This document shows, piece after piece, positions 1 through 6,974 of a stretch of DNA of 10,067 bases; position 1 is the stretch's first letter; each line of letters begins with the position of its first letter. The position numbers and the translations under genes are program-made. Under the pieces are notes generated by a model. That model was not told the DNA's origin. It did no database searches and worked only from the letters and a program-made list of their open reading frames with translations. The DNA comes from Nanobdellota archaeon (GTDB lineage: Archaea > Nanobdellota > Nanobdellia > Pacearchaeales > GW2011-AR1), in contig JAHIEP010000006.1 in assembly GCA_018901375.1 (NCBI GenBank), positions 1 to 10,067 of the forward strand, written 5' to 3'.

Positions 1-2604
1 CCCCCTATTTTCCTCATTCAACTTATCCATCATCCCCGTCGAAATATCACCAACAGAACTATGATAACCAAAAGCCGCCATAATAACCTCGGGAGCACCC
101 GTCGCAGTAAACCGTTTTTCACCTCCAACCTTATTCAAATAATCATCTGCGATAGCCAACTCCTCCTCGGAAAGAGAAGAACTAATCGACTTAAGCAAAG
201 CATCACTCAAACCAATCTCCGCCTTCTTAGCAATCTCATTTTCTGAATCAAGAGCATACGCCTTACTAAAAGATTTCAAAGCCAAAACAGGGTCATTCCC
301 GTGACTAGATAAATAATTATTCCCAATACCTAAATACGCCCGACTCATATCAGCATCCTCAACCTCACCAGAATTTATCACCTTAAAATATTCATTCTTA
401 GACAACAACCAAAGCTCACTCTCTCCCAACGTCGCCATATCTCCATAAGTTTGAGCCAAAGCAAAATGCGAATCCATAGCCAAAGACTTATCCTCACCCG
501 AACTTTTCAAATAAGAAATCGTCTGTTCATAATTTTTCAAGACCTCTCTATATTCTTCCGTACCTTTAACATAACCAACAGAAAGCCCGCCATCCCTAGA
601 CAACGCCTCGCCCTCAAGAACACTTAAAGAATTGTCCTCCTTCAATTTACGCAAAAATGCCATATTCTCGTCGGTAACATATTTCCCCCTAAACTGCTTA
701 CTTGCCTCGGGATAATCTTTAGGAACTATACCAGAATCAAAAGAAAGATACTCAACGCCATCAGGAGACCATCCCGTAACAACCTCCTTGCCATCAACCA
801 CTTCAACTCTATAAAATAATGAACTCTTAGCATCACCCCCCTCACTTTCTCCCAAAACATAACTTTTAGGAACATTAATCGACTTCGCCTTAGTAGCATA
901 CAACTCCGCCACACTCAACTCCGCCATAGACTTAACATCTCCAGCCCTATCCTCGCTCAAAAAAGTCTCAAGCCGAGCAATAGCAACATCGACATTACCA
1001 CTACCAATTGAATTCATATTCTCAGAATCAACAATGTTCAACTCAAGAATGTCCGCCTCAACATTCCTATCTTCCGACCTAAGCTTCTCAACTAACTCCC
1101 TAGACTCCTCAATAGTCGCAGGAGAATCCTTACCTAACTCCCGACCTATAGATTCTTCATAAGCATCAAGACGAACAACATTAGAAGAAGTAGCCTTCCC
1201 GTCCTCAAAAACTAATATATCAAGACGCCCATCTTTCTCATTAATATTCCCATACAACTCATCGTCCCCCTCGGAATACTTAATCGAAAAACTTTCCGCT
1301 CCCTCAAAATCCGAAGTCAAATTATTCACATCAAGATAAAGCTCACCATCTCTCACAATCATCTTATGTTTATAATTATCAATAACAGCGTCCCCATTTT
1401 TTATATCAAACAAATTGTCCTTAGCATTATACTTCGTATAAACTTCCTTATTCAAACCCCTATAATCCAAACCATTAGAAATCTCAACAATCCCTTTAGC
1501 ATTAAACTGCAACACTCCATTCCCTTCCAAAACCGAAATACCATTACCATCGTAATCCTCGACACTCTTTCCATTATAAAAAACTTTAAACTTCTGAATC
1601 GAAGAATACGAATGCCCGTTATTATCATAAAACTTACCCCCTGGAGAAATCTCCAACTCATCTAATCTTCCATTGTCATCCAACTTAGCAGAGAAAAAAT
1701 TACTCTCAACTCTTTTACCGCCAATCTCCAAAGCACCATTACTCCCTTCCAAAATATTCTCCTCAGGGTTAAACAAAATCTTCCCACCCGGCTTACTCGT
1801 AAAATCATAATCCTTATTATTGTAACTAAAATTATAACTCCCTCCATCCTTCGACGTAAAATCCGCAAATTGTATCTGGTCATTTTCATCCGACCTAATA
1901 GAAGCATTTTGAACACCCAACAATTTAGTCCCACCAATATTGACATCTCCAGATTCAATATCCATAAATTGAACACCATCCTTCTCGGAAAAAGAAATTA
2001 CAGAATTTCTATCCAACCTAATCTTATGAGACTTTATCTCCAAAACAGAATCTGCTTTAGCATTCTTATTAATCAGCCCAAAAGACCCCTCGCTCTCAAT
2101 TGCCTCATACCCCGAAGGAATATTCGCAAACACATTCCCCTCCCCGTCCTTAATTATAGTATTACCGTCGTCGTCAATTTCAATAGAACCTTTTTGCTTT
2201 CCCTCCTCAGCCTTAGGATTTACCTCAAACGCCTCCTCAATATATGGTTTATACTTTTCTATATTAGATAAAATAGTACGCTCCTCAGGACTCAACTTAC
2301 TAACAACCTCAGACATAACCTCCTGTTTAGCCTTACCCAAAGCAAAGGCAGTAGGATTCTGCAAACCATTTATCAACTCGGCAGAACCAGGAGCAACTTC
2401 ATTAAGCGCAGACATTGCCTGACCAGTCACAGCACATTGCGGACACATTGCAAAACTAATCGCCTGACCTATAGCCGGATTTTGAGAACTCAAATAACTC
2501 ATACCCATATCCTTACCAAATCCAAAAGCAGCACCCTCAAGAGTAGCGCCCGCAAATGAAATTAAACAAATAGATAATAACAAAAATAAAAATTGCTTCT
2601 TCAT
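1..2604 (-). CDS. Very large secreted protein with TPR-like C-terminal part (C-terminus off window)
   Basis: The frame is open from the ATG at 2604 to the window edge, 868 codons with no stop, so the C-terminus is missing. A signal peptide starts MKKQFLFLLLSICLISFAGA, so the protein is exported. After it come a CPQC motif (Cys54, Cys57), then a lysine/glutamate-rich segment. From about residue 150 to 450 there is a long Gly/Asn/Asp-rich stretch full of short hydrophobic strands separated by NG, DG and GN turns, suggestive of a beta-solenoid. Alpha-helical segments follow. Residues about 705-815 look like TPR helices (for example RAYLGIGNNYL and ALKSFSKAYALDSE). The start overlaps the stop of the upstream gene as ATGA, so the pair is translationally coupled. 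I do not recognise a named family. A scaffold or envelope-assembly role is only inferred from export and TPRs. No stop or frameshift is visible. Confidence 0.9.
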   Translation of the reverse strand, partial: MKKQFLFLLLSICLISFAGATLEGAAFGFGKDMGMSYLSSQNPAIGQAISFAMCPQCAVTGQAMSALNEVAPGSAELINGLQNPTAFALGKAKQEVMSEVVSKLSPEERTILSNIEKYKPYIEEAFEVNPKAEEGKQKGSIEIDDDGNTIIKDGEGNVFANIPSGYEAIESEGSFGLINKNAKADSVLEIKSHKIRLDRNSVISFSEKDGVQFMDIESGDVNIGGTKLLGVQNASIRSDENDQIQFADFTSKDGGSYNFSYNNKDYDFTSKPGGKILFNPEENILEGSNGALEIGGKRVESNFFSAKLDDNGRLDELEISPGGKFYDNNGHSYSSIQKFKVFYNGKSVEDYDGNGISVLEGNGVLQFNAKGIVEISNGLDYRGLNKEVYTKYNAKDNLFDIKNGDAVIDNYKHKMIVRDGELYLDVNNLTSDFEGAESFSIKYSEGDDELYGNINEKDGRLDILVFEDGKATSSNVVRLDAYEESIGRELGKDSPATIEESRELVEKLRSEDRNVEADILELNIVDSENMNSIGSGNVDVAIARLETFLSEDRAGDVKSMAELSVAELYATKAKSINVPKSYVLGESEGGDAKSSLFYRVEVVDGKEVVTGWSPDGVEYLSFDSGIVPKDYPEASKQFRGKYVTDENMAFLRKLKEDNSLSVLEGEALSRDGGLSVGYVKGTEEYREVLKNYEQTISYLKSSGEDKSLAMDSHFALAQTYGDMATLGESELWLLSKNEYFKVINSGEVEDADMSRAYLGIGNNYLSSHGNDPVLALKSFSKAYALDSENEIAKKAEIGLSDALLKSISSSLSEEELAIADDYLNKVGGEKRFTATGAPEVIMAAFGYHSSVGDISTGMMDKLNEENRG

Positions 2605-3350
2605 TTAACCTCAAATGCAAACCTAAAAACATAAGGAGCATACTTATCATTTATATCAGAATTTATCAATTCGTATATTAATATCTTATCACTATACGGC
2701 ATCACCGTAACATTATAATCCAGCGTCGACAAATAACTCAAAGACACCCAATCAGACCTCTCAGATTCCTTAACAATAATTTCCTTCGCAACTTTATGCA
2801 TAGCACCAATCCTCATCGGAACCCTAACCTTATACTCCTTATCGTAAGACAAAGAACCCTCCTCGTCAGAAATAAAAAATGGAAAATTAACCACAACAGA
2901 AACAAATTCGTCGTCGACAGAAACATCAGCAGACGCCACACCCTCCTTAATTACATAATCAAGATAATCATCCTCGTTAATACAAAACTCAAGACTCATT
3001 TCTATATATCTTGAAATTTCCTCAGCCAACTTTTCTTTCGACACTAATACATTAGACCCAGAATAATAACCATACGCTACCTTAGAAGAATTCAACATAA
3101 CCGAAGAACTCGGAACCACTAAATACCCTCCCTGCAAACCAACCATCTTCACTCCACTTACCAAATCATTAGTAATACAATCTTCAACATTCTCATACAA
3201 CTTTAAATCTTTCAAACTCTCAACTTCCGAACCAGCACTCTCCCTGATAACAAAATAATAAAACAATAAGCCGACCATTATCACAATCGCAACTATAACA
3301 AAAATAGCTAACTGCCCCTTTTTATTACAAACATTCATACTCCCACTCAT
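2601..3350 (-). CDS. KKGQ-type single-pass membrane protein (pilin-like N-terminus)
   Basis: 249 residues. The N-terminus carries NKKGQ (residues 9-13) directly before one hydrophobic helix (about 14-34), the layout of archaeal class III (pilin-like) signal sequences cleaved near K-G/Q. A large extracytoplasmic domain follows, with Cys58, the motif GLQGGY (71-76) and Cys123, which could form a disulfide. I recall many DPANN proteins with this KKGQ + Cys + QGGY arrangement; their function is unknown. The ATGA overlap (2601-2604) couples it to the large secreted protein, suggesting the two act together at the cell surface. Start: 3350 gives MSGSMN..., but the TATA box at 3363-3372 is centred only about 18 bases from it and about 30 from Met5 (3338). 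The shorter MNVCNKKGQ form is therefore the likelier product. Confidence 0.88.
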   Translation of the reverse strand: MSGSMNVCNKKGQLAIFVIVAIVIMVGLLFYYFVIRESAGSEVESLKDLKLYENVEDCITNDLVSGVKMVGLQGGYLVVPSSSVMLNSSKVAYGYYSGSNVLVSKEKLAEEISRYIEMSLEFCINEDDYLDYVIKEGVASADVSVDDEFVSVVVNFPFFISDEEGSLSYDKEYKVRVPMRIGAMHKVAKEIIVKESERSDWVSLSYLSTLDYNVTVMPYSDKILIYELINSDINDKYAPYVFRFAFEVK

Positions 3351-3362
3351 TACGTAAACTAC

Positions 3363-3372
3363 TATTTAAATA
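3363..3372. promoter_or_regulatory. Palindromic TATA box between divergent genes
   Basis: TATTTAAATA reads the same on both strands. On the minus strand it is placed to start transcription just before the KKGQ gene (Met5 at 3338). On the plus strand it would give a leader of about 40 bases for the permease at 3438. A second plus-strand box, TTTTTAAA at 3399-3406, lies closer to the permease, so which one drives it is unclear. Confidence 0.6.
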
Positions 3373-3426
3373 TTCCATAAAAACAAAAAGCATTAACATT
3401 TTTAAACAACACTCTCCATAAAAACC

Positions 3427-3434
3427 AAGGTGAT
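3427..3434 (+). promoter_or_regulatory. Ribosome binding site of the permease
   Basis: AAGGTGAT matches the anti-Shine-Dalgarno end of archaeal 16S rRNA (GGTGATC) and lies three bases before the ATG at 3438. It fixes that start, so the repeat-encoded tail that follows is translated. Confidence 0.75.
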
Positions 3435-3437
3435 ACA

Positions 3438-4649
3438 ATGAAAAAAACTTCTAACCCCACAACTCTAACCGACAACCGACAACCGATAACCGACAACCGA
3501 CAACCGATAACCGACAACCCTCGCAAACGAAGTTTGCAAAGGCAATTCTGGGCAACAACTTTCCCTCTAACCGGCACAATCATCGGCGCCGGAATCCTCG
3601 GCCTCCCCTACGTCTTCGCCAAATCCGGATTCCTAATCGGCCTCTTCTGGTTAATCGTCCTCGGCTCCATAATCCTCTTCGTAAATCTCACCCTCGGTGA
3701 AATCACTCTAAGAACAAAATCCAAACATCAACTAACCGGCTACGCAGAAAAATACCTCGGCAAACACGCAAAACGAATCATGTTCTTCTCAATGCTATTC
3801 GGTGTCTACTCAGCCCTCCTAGCCTATCTAATCGGAGAAGGCGAATCTCTATCAAAACTTTTACCAGGCAACATCAACCCAATCGTCCTCGGAATAACCT
3901 TCTGGATAATCATGACTCTCCTACTAAGAGAAGGCCTCAAGGAATTAAAAAAAATAGAAACCTGGGGCGTCATCGGAATTATAACAATCGTCCTCGGAGT
4001 TTTCATTAAATTTCTCCCAAACATAAACCCACACAACCTCACGACCATCAACCCAACAAATTTTGCAATCCCAATCGGAGTCGTCATGTTCGCCCTCCTA
4101 GGATTCACCTCAATCCCCGAACTACGAGAAGAAATAAAAGGACAAGAAAAACATTTCAAAAAAGCAATCATCGTCGGAACCCTAATACCAATCACGCTTT
4201 ACATAATTTTCAGCGCAACATTCATAGGCATCCTCGGAGCAAACATCGACGAAGTCGCAACCCTTTCCTTCGGCCCATTCATGACCCTCCTCGGAATCTT
4301 CACAATGCTAACATCCTACTTTGTCCTATCGTTTTCCCTCCGAGACACCTTCAGATACGACCTAAAAATATCAAACCTAAAAAATTTTACATTCACCTCC
4401 CTAGCTCCCTTAATCCTATATATAACAATAACCCAATTCAACTTCATAAGCTTCGCACTAATCCTCGGAATCGGCGGAGTAGTCTCGGGTGGACTAACTG
4501 GAATCCTAATTTTACTAATCGCAAAAAAAGCGAAAGCGAAAACACGAAACAGCAAACCCCCAGAAATCCAAGTCCCAATAAACTGGACAATCATAATAAT
4601 CCTCTCCACAATTTTCATCGCAGGAATCGTCATTGAATTCTGGAGATAG
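3438..4649 (+). CDS. Amino-acid permease, aromatic/AAAP-like family
   Basis: 403 residues, with about eleven hydrophobic membrane segments. The first carries GTIIGAGILGLPY (46-58), the signature substrate-binding bend of the APC superfamily, most like the hydroxy/aromatic amino acid permeases (Tyr/Trp) and related AAAP transporters. Length fits that family. It should import amino acids by ion-coupled transport, useful to a cell with reduced biosynthesis; the exact substrate cannot be read from the sequence. The oddity is the N-terminus: residues 11-27 are TDNRQPI twice plus TDN, encoded by a 7-base tandem repeat, followed by RKRSLQRQ before the family core starts near residue 37. No other in-frame ATG lies between 3438 and the core, and the start has a good ribosome site. 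Transcribed divergently from the surface-protein pair. Confidence 0.9.
   Translation: MKKTSNPTTLTDNRQPITDNRQPITDNPRKRSLQRQFWATTFPLTGTIIGAGILGLPYVFAKSGFLIGLFWLIVLGSIILFVNLTLGEITLRTKSKHQLTGYAEKYLGKHAKRIMFFSMLFGVYSALLAYLIGEGESLSKLLPGNINPIVLGITFWIIMTLLLREGLKELKKIETWGVIGIITIVLGVFIKFLPNINPHNLTTINPTNFAIPIGVVMFALLGFTSIPELREEIKGQEKHFKKAIIVGTLIPITLYIIFSATFIGILGANIDEVATLSFGPFMTLLGIFTMLTSYFVLSFSLRDTFRYDLKISNLKNFTFTSLAPLILYITITQFNFISFALILGIGGVVSGGLTGILILLIAKKAKAKTRNSKPPEIQVPINWTIIIILSTIFIAGIVIEFWR
3467..3515. repeat. Heptanucleotide tandem repeat, seven units
   Basis: Seven head-to-tail copies of AACCGAC/AACCGAT in the order C C T C C T C at the last base, so the array has a 7-base period and a 21-base super-period (seven codons, TDNRQPI). 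An eighth, degraded unit AACCCTC follows at 3516-3522. The array sits in the 5' end of the permease. On the opposite strand it reads GTCGGTT/ATCGGTT, a repeat type I recall scattered in unrelated bacterial genomes. Confidence 0.95.
3519..3542. repeat. Small inverted repeat next to the heptad array
   Basis: GCAAAC (3523-3528) and GTTTGC (3532-3537) form a perfect 6-bp stem around GAA. CCT (3519-3521) and AGG (3540-3542) can extend it across a small bulge. It abuts the tandem repeat, and both together look like one insertion into the permease 5' end. Confidence 0.7.
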
Positions 4650-4667
4650 CAACTATTCAAAAAGGAA

Positions 4668-4721
4668 GTTGGTAAGAAACCCAGATCACCAGATCTACCT
4701 ACTGGGCTGGTTTCTTACAAC
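4668..4721 (+). other. Long imperfect palindrome / structured element after the permease
   Basis: GTAAGAAACC (4672-4681) pairs perfectly with GGTTTCTTAC (4709-4718), and GTTG/CAAC (4668-4671 with 4718-4721) can lengthen the stem across one bulged G. Inside are alternative pairings: CCCAG/CTGGG (4680-4684 with 4702-4706) and AGATC/GATCT (4683-4687 with 4692-4696). CCAGATC is also directly repeated. It begins 18 bases after the permease stop and ends before the next gene's TATA box. It could be the permease 3'-end structure or terminator (though no T-run follows), a small RNA, or a miniature mobile element. Confidence 0.7.
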
Positions 4722-4728
4722 AATTATC

Positions 4729-4736
4729 TTTAAATA
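4729..4736 (+). promoter_or_regulatory. TATA box of the surface-anchored protein
   Basis: TTTAAATA is centred about 25 bases before the ATG at 4758, and no Shine-Dalgarno sequence is present. This is the pattern of an archaeal leaderless transcript. Confidence 0.7.
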
Positions 4737-4757
4737 ATAAGAAATACTAAAAAATAC

Positions 4758-6269
4758 ATGAAAAAGGTGACACTGTTAATCTCAATATTATTTTTACTAA
4801 CAGTCGCACAAGCAAGCGCATTCGAATTCTGCAAAGACGGAATCGTAGGCGAAGACAACTTAAGAATAATCTCCGTCGACGACATGCTAAAAGAAAACGC
4901 AAAAGAATGGAAGTGGGAAAACACACAAAACATAGAAATAGAAATCCGAGTAGAAAATAAAGAAGACCAAGCAAAAGATTATGTAATAGAAGCCGTATTC
5001 TTAGAAAATGAACACAAAACAAAAATCGTCGAAGACAAAGACAACCTAGAAACCGAAATCAACCTCGAGGCCAAAGAAAGAAAAAGCATCTCATTAAACT
5101 TCAAAATAGACAAAGACGCAGATGAAAACAACTACAACCTATTTATAAAATTCTACGAAAAAGGAAACGAAAATAAAAAATGCGTAGAAAACTCAGAAGA
5201 AGAATTAGTATTAGAAAAAATAGAAATATGTAGCGAAGGAAACGTCGATGAAGAAGACCTAGAAATAACAAAAATACAAGATAATAAAAATGACTGGAAA
5301 TGGTCCCCCGAAGACACCCTGGAAATATCACTAGACCTCTCAAACAAATATTTTTCAGAAAGAACATTCATAACAAAATTAGTCATGCTCGACGAGAACA
5401 ATAACGAAATAGATTTTGCAGAAGATTCCTTAAACGTCGAGGACGAATTAACATTAGCAGAAGATGAAGAAGACACTTCCATATTTGAATTCAAACTAAA
5501 ATCAGACATAGCAGATGGAACCTACAAACTATACGCAAAGGCATACGACAAAGAGAACGACAACATTTGCACAGCCCTTAAAGCAGAAGACAAATCAAAC
5601 CCTATACAAATAAAAATTGAAAGAGAGAAAGATAGAGTAATCGTAAAAGAAGTAACAGGACCAACCGAAATCACAGTAAACTCCGTCGTGGAATACACTG
5701 TAAAAATATCAAACACCGGAAGCGAGAACCAAGAAAAAGTCGCAATAGAAATCTACAACAAAAACCTCGGACTAAAACAAACTTACGAAATTGAAAACTT
5801 AACCTCAGGAAGAGAGGGTTCCGCAACATTCAGTTTCATGGTCCCAGAAAATGCAACAATAGGAGAAGAAAAAATAGTATTCTCAGCGAAATTCAAATAC
5901 GACAACAAAAAAGATTACTACGAAGAATTCTCAGAAAACAACATAAGATACGAAGTAAAGATATTGGAGGAAATCGTCGAGGAGGAAATCATTCAAGAAG
6001 AAACGATAGAAGAAGTAATAAACGAAACAGAAGAAATCCCAGAAGAAATAATTCAAAATGAAACCATCGAAAACAAAATAGGCTCCGCAATAACCGGAAA
6101 CGTCGTCGGTCAATCAAGCAAAAAATCCCTATGGCCAATCATCATCGGAATCCTCGCTATCTCAATAGTAGGCGTACTCCTTTTACTAAGAAAATCAAAG
6201 AAATCAAAAGAGCACGAATACATAGAATACCCCTCGGCAAACCGAAGATACACCGCTAGCCTAAATTAA
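4758..6269 (+). CDS. Surface-anchored protein with duplicated Cys/WKW module and CARDB-like domain
   Basis: 503 residues. A signal peptide (1-21, MKKVTLLISILFLLTVAQAS) is followed by two related modules. Module 1 has Cys25, EDNL, WKW (51-53) and Cys142. Module 2 has Cys158, EEDLEIT, WKW (180-182) and Cys271. The near-equal Cys spacing (117 and 113) suggests one disulfide per beta-sandwich. Residues about 291-403 resemble a CARDB/Ig-like domain (EYTVKISNTGSENQ). A Glu-rich stalk (404-440), the motif SAITGNVVG (443-451), one membrane helix (about 458-477) and a basic cytoplasmic tail follow. The protein should be anchored in the membrane with its domains outside, as an envelope or adhesion protein; ligands are unknown. 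Strongly acidic overall. The CARDB assignment is by pattern and would need a profile search. Confidence 0.88.
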   Translation: MKKVTLLISILFLLTVAQASAFEFCKDGIVGEDNLRIISVDDMLKENAKEWKWENTQNIEIEIRVENKEDQAKDYVIEAVFLENEHKTKIVEDKDNLETEINLEAKERKSISLNFKIDKDADENNYNLFIKFYEKGNENKKCVENSEEELVLEKIEICSEGNVDEEDLEITKIQDNKNDWKWSPEDTLEISLDLSNKYFSERTFITKLVMLDENNNEIDFAEDSLNVEDELTLAEDEEDTSIFEFKLKSDIADGTYKLYAKAYDKENDNICTALKAEDKSNPIQIKIEREKDRVIVKEVTGPTEITVNSVVEYTVKISNTGSENQEKVAIEIYNKNLGLKQTYEIENLTSGREGSATFSFMVPENATIGEEKIVFSAKFKYDNKKDYYEEFSENNIRYEVKILEEIVEEEIIQEETIEEVINETEEIPEEIIQNETIENKIGSAITGNVVGQSSKKSLWPIIIGILAISIVGVLLLLRKSKKSKEHEYIEYPSANRRYTASLN

Positions 6270-6323
6270 AAATTAAAAAATAATTATTGTCTCCGATTTC
6301 TAGGAAGAACCCCGTTTAGATAG

Positions 6324-6350
6324 ATTTAAATATTTTAGTCTATTAAATAT
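6324..6350 (+). promoter_or_regulatory. AT-rich promoter region with two TATA-like boxes
   Basis: ATTTAAAT (6324-6331) and TTAAATAT (6343-6350) lie in a very AT-rich stretch and would place transcription starts near 6354 and 6373, just before the small frame at 6380. The direct repeat AAATATTTTA occurs in the same stretch. A plausible promoter, with no other support. Confidence 0.4.
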
Positions 6351-6379
6351 TTTATAAAAAAAATAAATATATTCTCTCT

Positions 6380-6637
6380 TTGTTAAATCCTCTTTCTAAA
6401 GGAAAACTTTTATTTACGGATAAGTCAAGAATTGAACACAGTGTTAAAAAACAATTTGTATTTTATGGAAGAATAAAGGGAAAAAATGTTTGGTTTAAAC
6501 CCATGAATATCAAATACTATTATGAATCGCCTGAAAGAAGGAGAAAAATTATAACTGAAAAATATGGAAAAAAATTCTCCATCAAGGGACTTGGAAAAGT
6601 TTTCAAAGATAATTCCTTCGGCGGAATCTTTAAATAG
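6380..6637 (+). CDS. Small basic hypothetical protein with atypical codon use
   Basis: 85 residues from a TTG start; the frame is open back to about 6347 but contains no ATG before the internal Met42. The sequence is protein-like: Lys/Arg/aromatic-rich, with stretches such as FVFYGRIKGKNVWFKP and SPERRRKIITEKYG. I do not recognise a family. Its codons differ from the neighbouring plus-strand genes: of pyrimidine-ending codons about 28 end in T and 12 in C, while the permease strongly prefers C. In three sampled 60-base lines G is at least as frequent as C, whereas most of the window shows C over G. This suggests a recent arrival or a gene remnant. The missing ATG and ribosome site leave open a truncated 5' end. 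Confidence 0.5.
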   Translation: MLNPLSKGKLLFTDKSRIEHSVKKQFVFYGRIKGKNVWFKPMNIKYYYESPERRRKIITEKYGKKFSIKGLGKVFKDNSFGGIFK

Positions 6638-6974
6638 AAAAAATAAAAAACCCATCGTTCACCGAAGCTCACTTCACAACCAACCCAAAAAAAAATCCGC
6701 GAAAATCCGCATCAAATCCGCGAAAATCCGTGGACCTCCTCCAATAACAAACTCAACAACGCAAATAAAAATACCAATCAAAACAAACCACAAAATACTC
6801 ACCAATTAATCCCAAATCCTGTAATCCAAACAAGAGTCTGCCCCAACCAATAATAATTCTAAATCAGCGAGGATATCCAGTAATCCGTGTTGCTAATTAC
6901 CCAATTTAATTAGACACTATCTTCACCACAACAAGCTGCAGAATATTCACCCAGTGAGGAATAAATTTTTCTCA
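6638..6974. other. Gene-poor intergenic stretch with short repeats
   Basis: No convincing gene is seen here. It holds the AATCCGCG-type repeat at 6693-6732, several further AATCC words (for example near 6815-6830 and 6880) and a weak hairpin CTAATT/AATTAG (6893-6898 with 6908-6913). A 42-codon minus-strand frame (6674-6802, GTG start) is discussed as a candidate only. Confidence 0.6.
6693..6732. repeat. Tandem AATCCGCG-type repeat
   Basis: Two copies of a roughly 20-base unit, each made of two AAATCCG blocks: AAATCCGCG, AAAATCCGCAT, CAAATCCGCG, AAAATCCGTG. The blocks are about 10 bases apart. Similar AATCCGCG words recur as dispersed intergenic repeats in other genomes as far as I recall. 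It lies outside recognised genes. Confidence 0.8.

Noticed and set aside
1366..1665. A 99-codon plus-strand frame
   Set aside because: Also antisense within the large secreted protein; Ile/Asn-rich product without recognisable features.
1870..2271. A 133-codon plus-strand frame
   Set aside because: Antisense to the large secreted protein, whose frame is open over 868 codons with a signal peptide. No promoter or ribosome site fits the antisense frame.
3467..3515. CRISPR array
   Set aside because: The units are 7 bases long, directly adjacent and without spacers; no cas gene is present.
3362..3583. A 73-codon minus-strand frame with GCRLSVI repeats
   Set aside because: It is the reverse reading of the heptad repeat in the permease and covers its promoter; a known kind of spurious prediction.
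6564..6809. An 81-codon plus-strand frame containing KSAKIR repeats
   Set aside because: It begins inside the frame at 6380-6637 and its middle is the translated AATCCGCG repeat; it has no start signals.
6811..6974. tRNA gene in the gene-poor stretch
   Set aside because: No GGTTCGAATCC-like T arm or acceptor stem pairing could be found on either strand here or elsewhere in the window.
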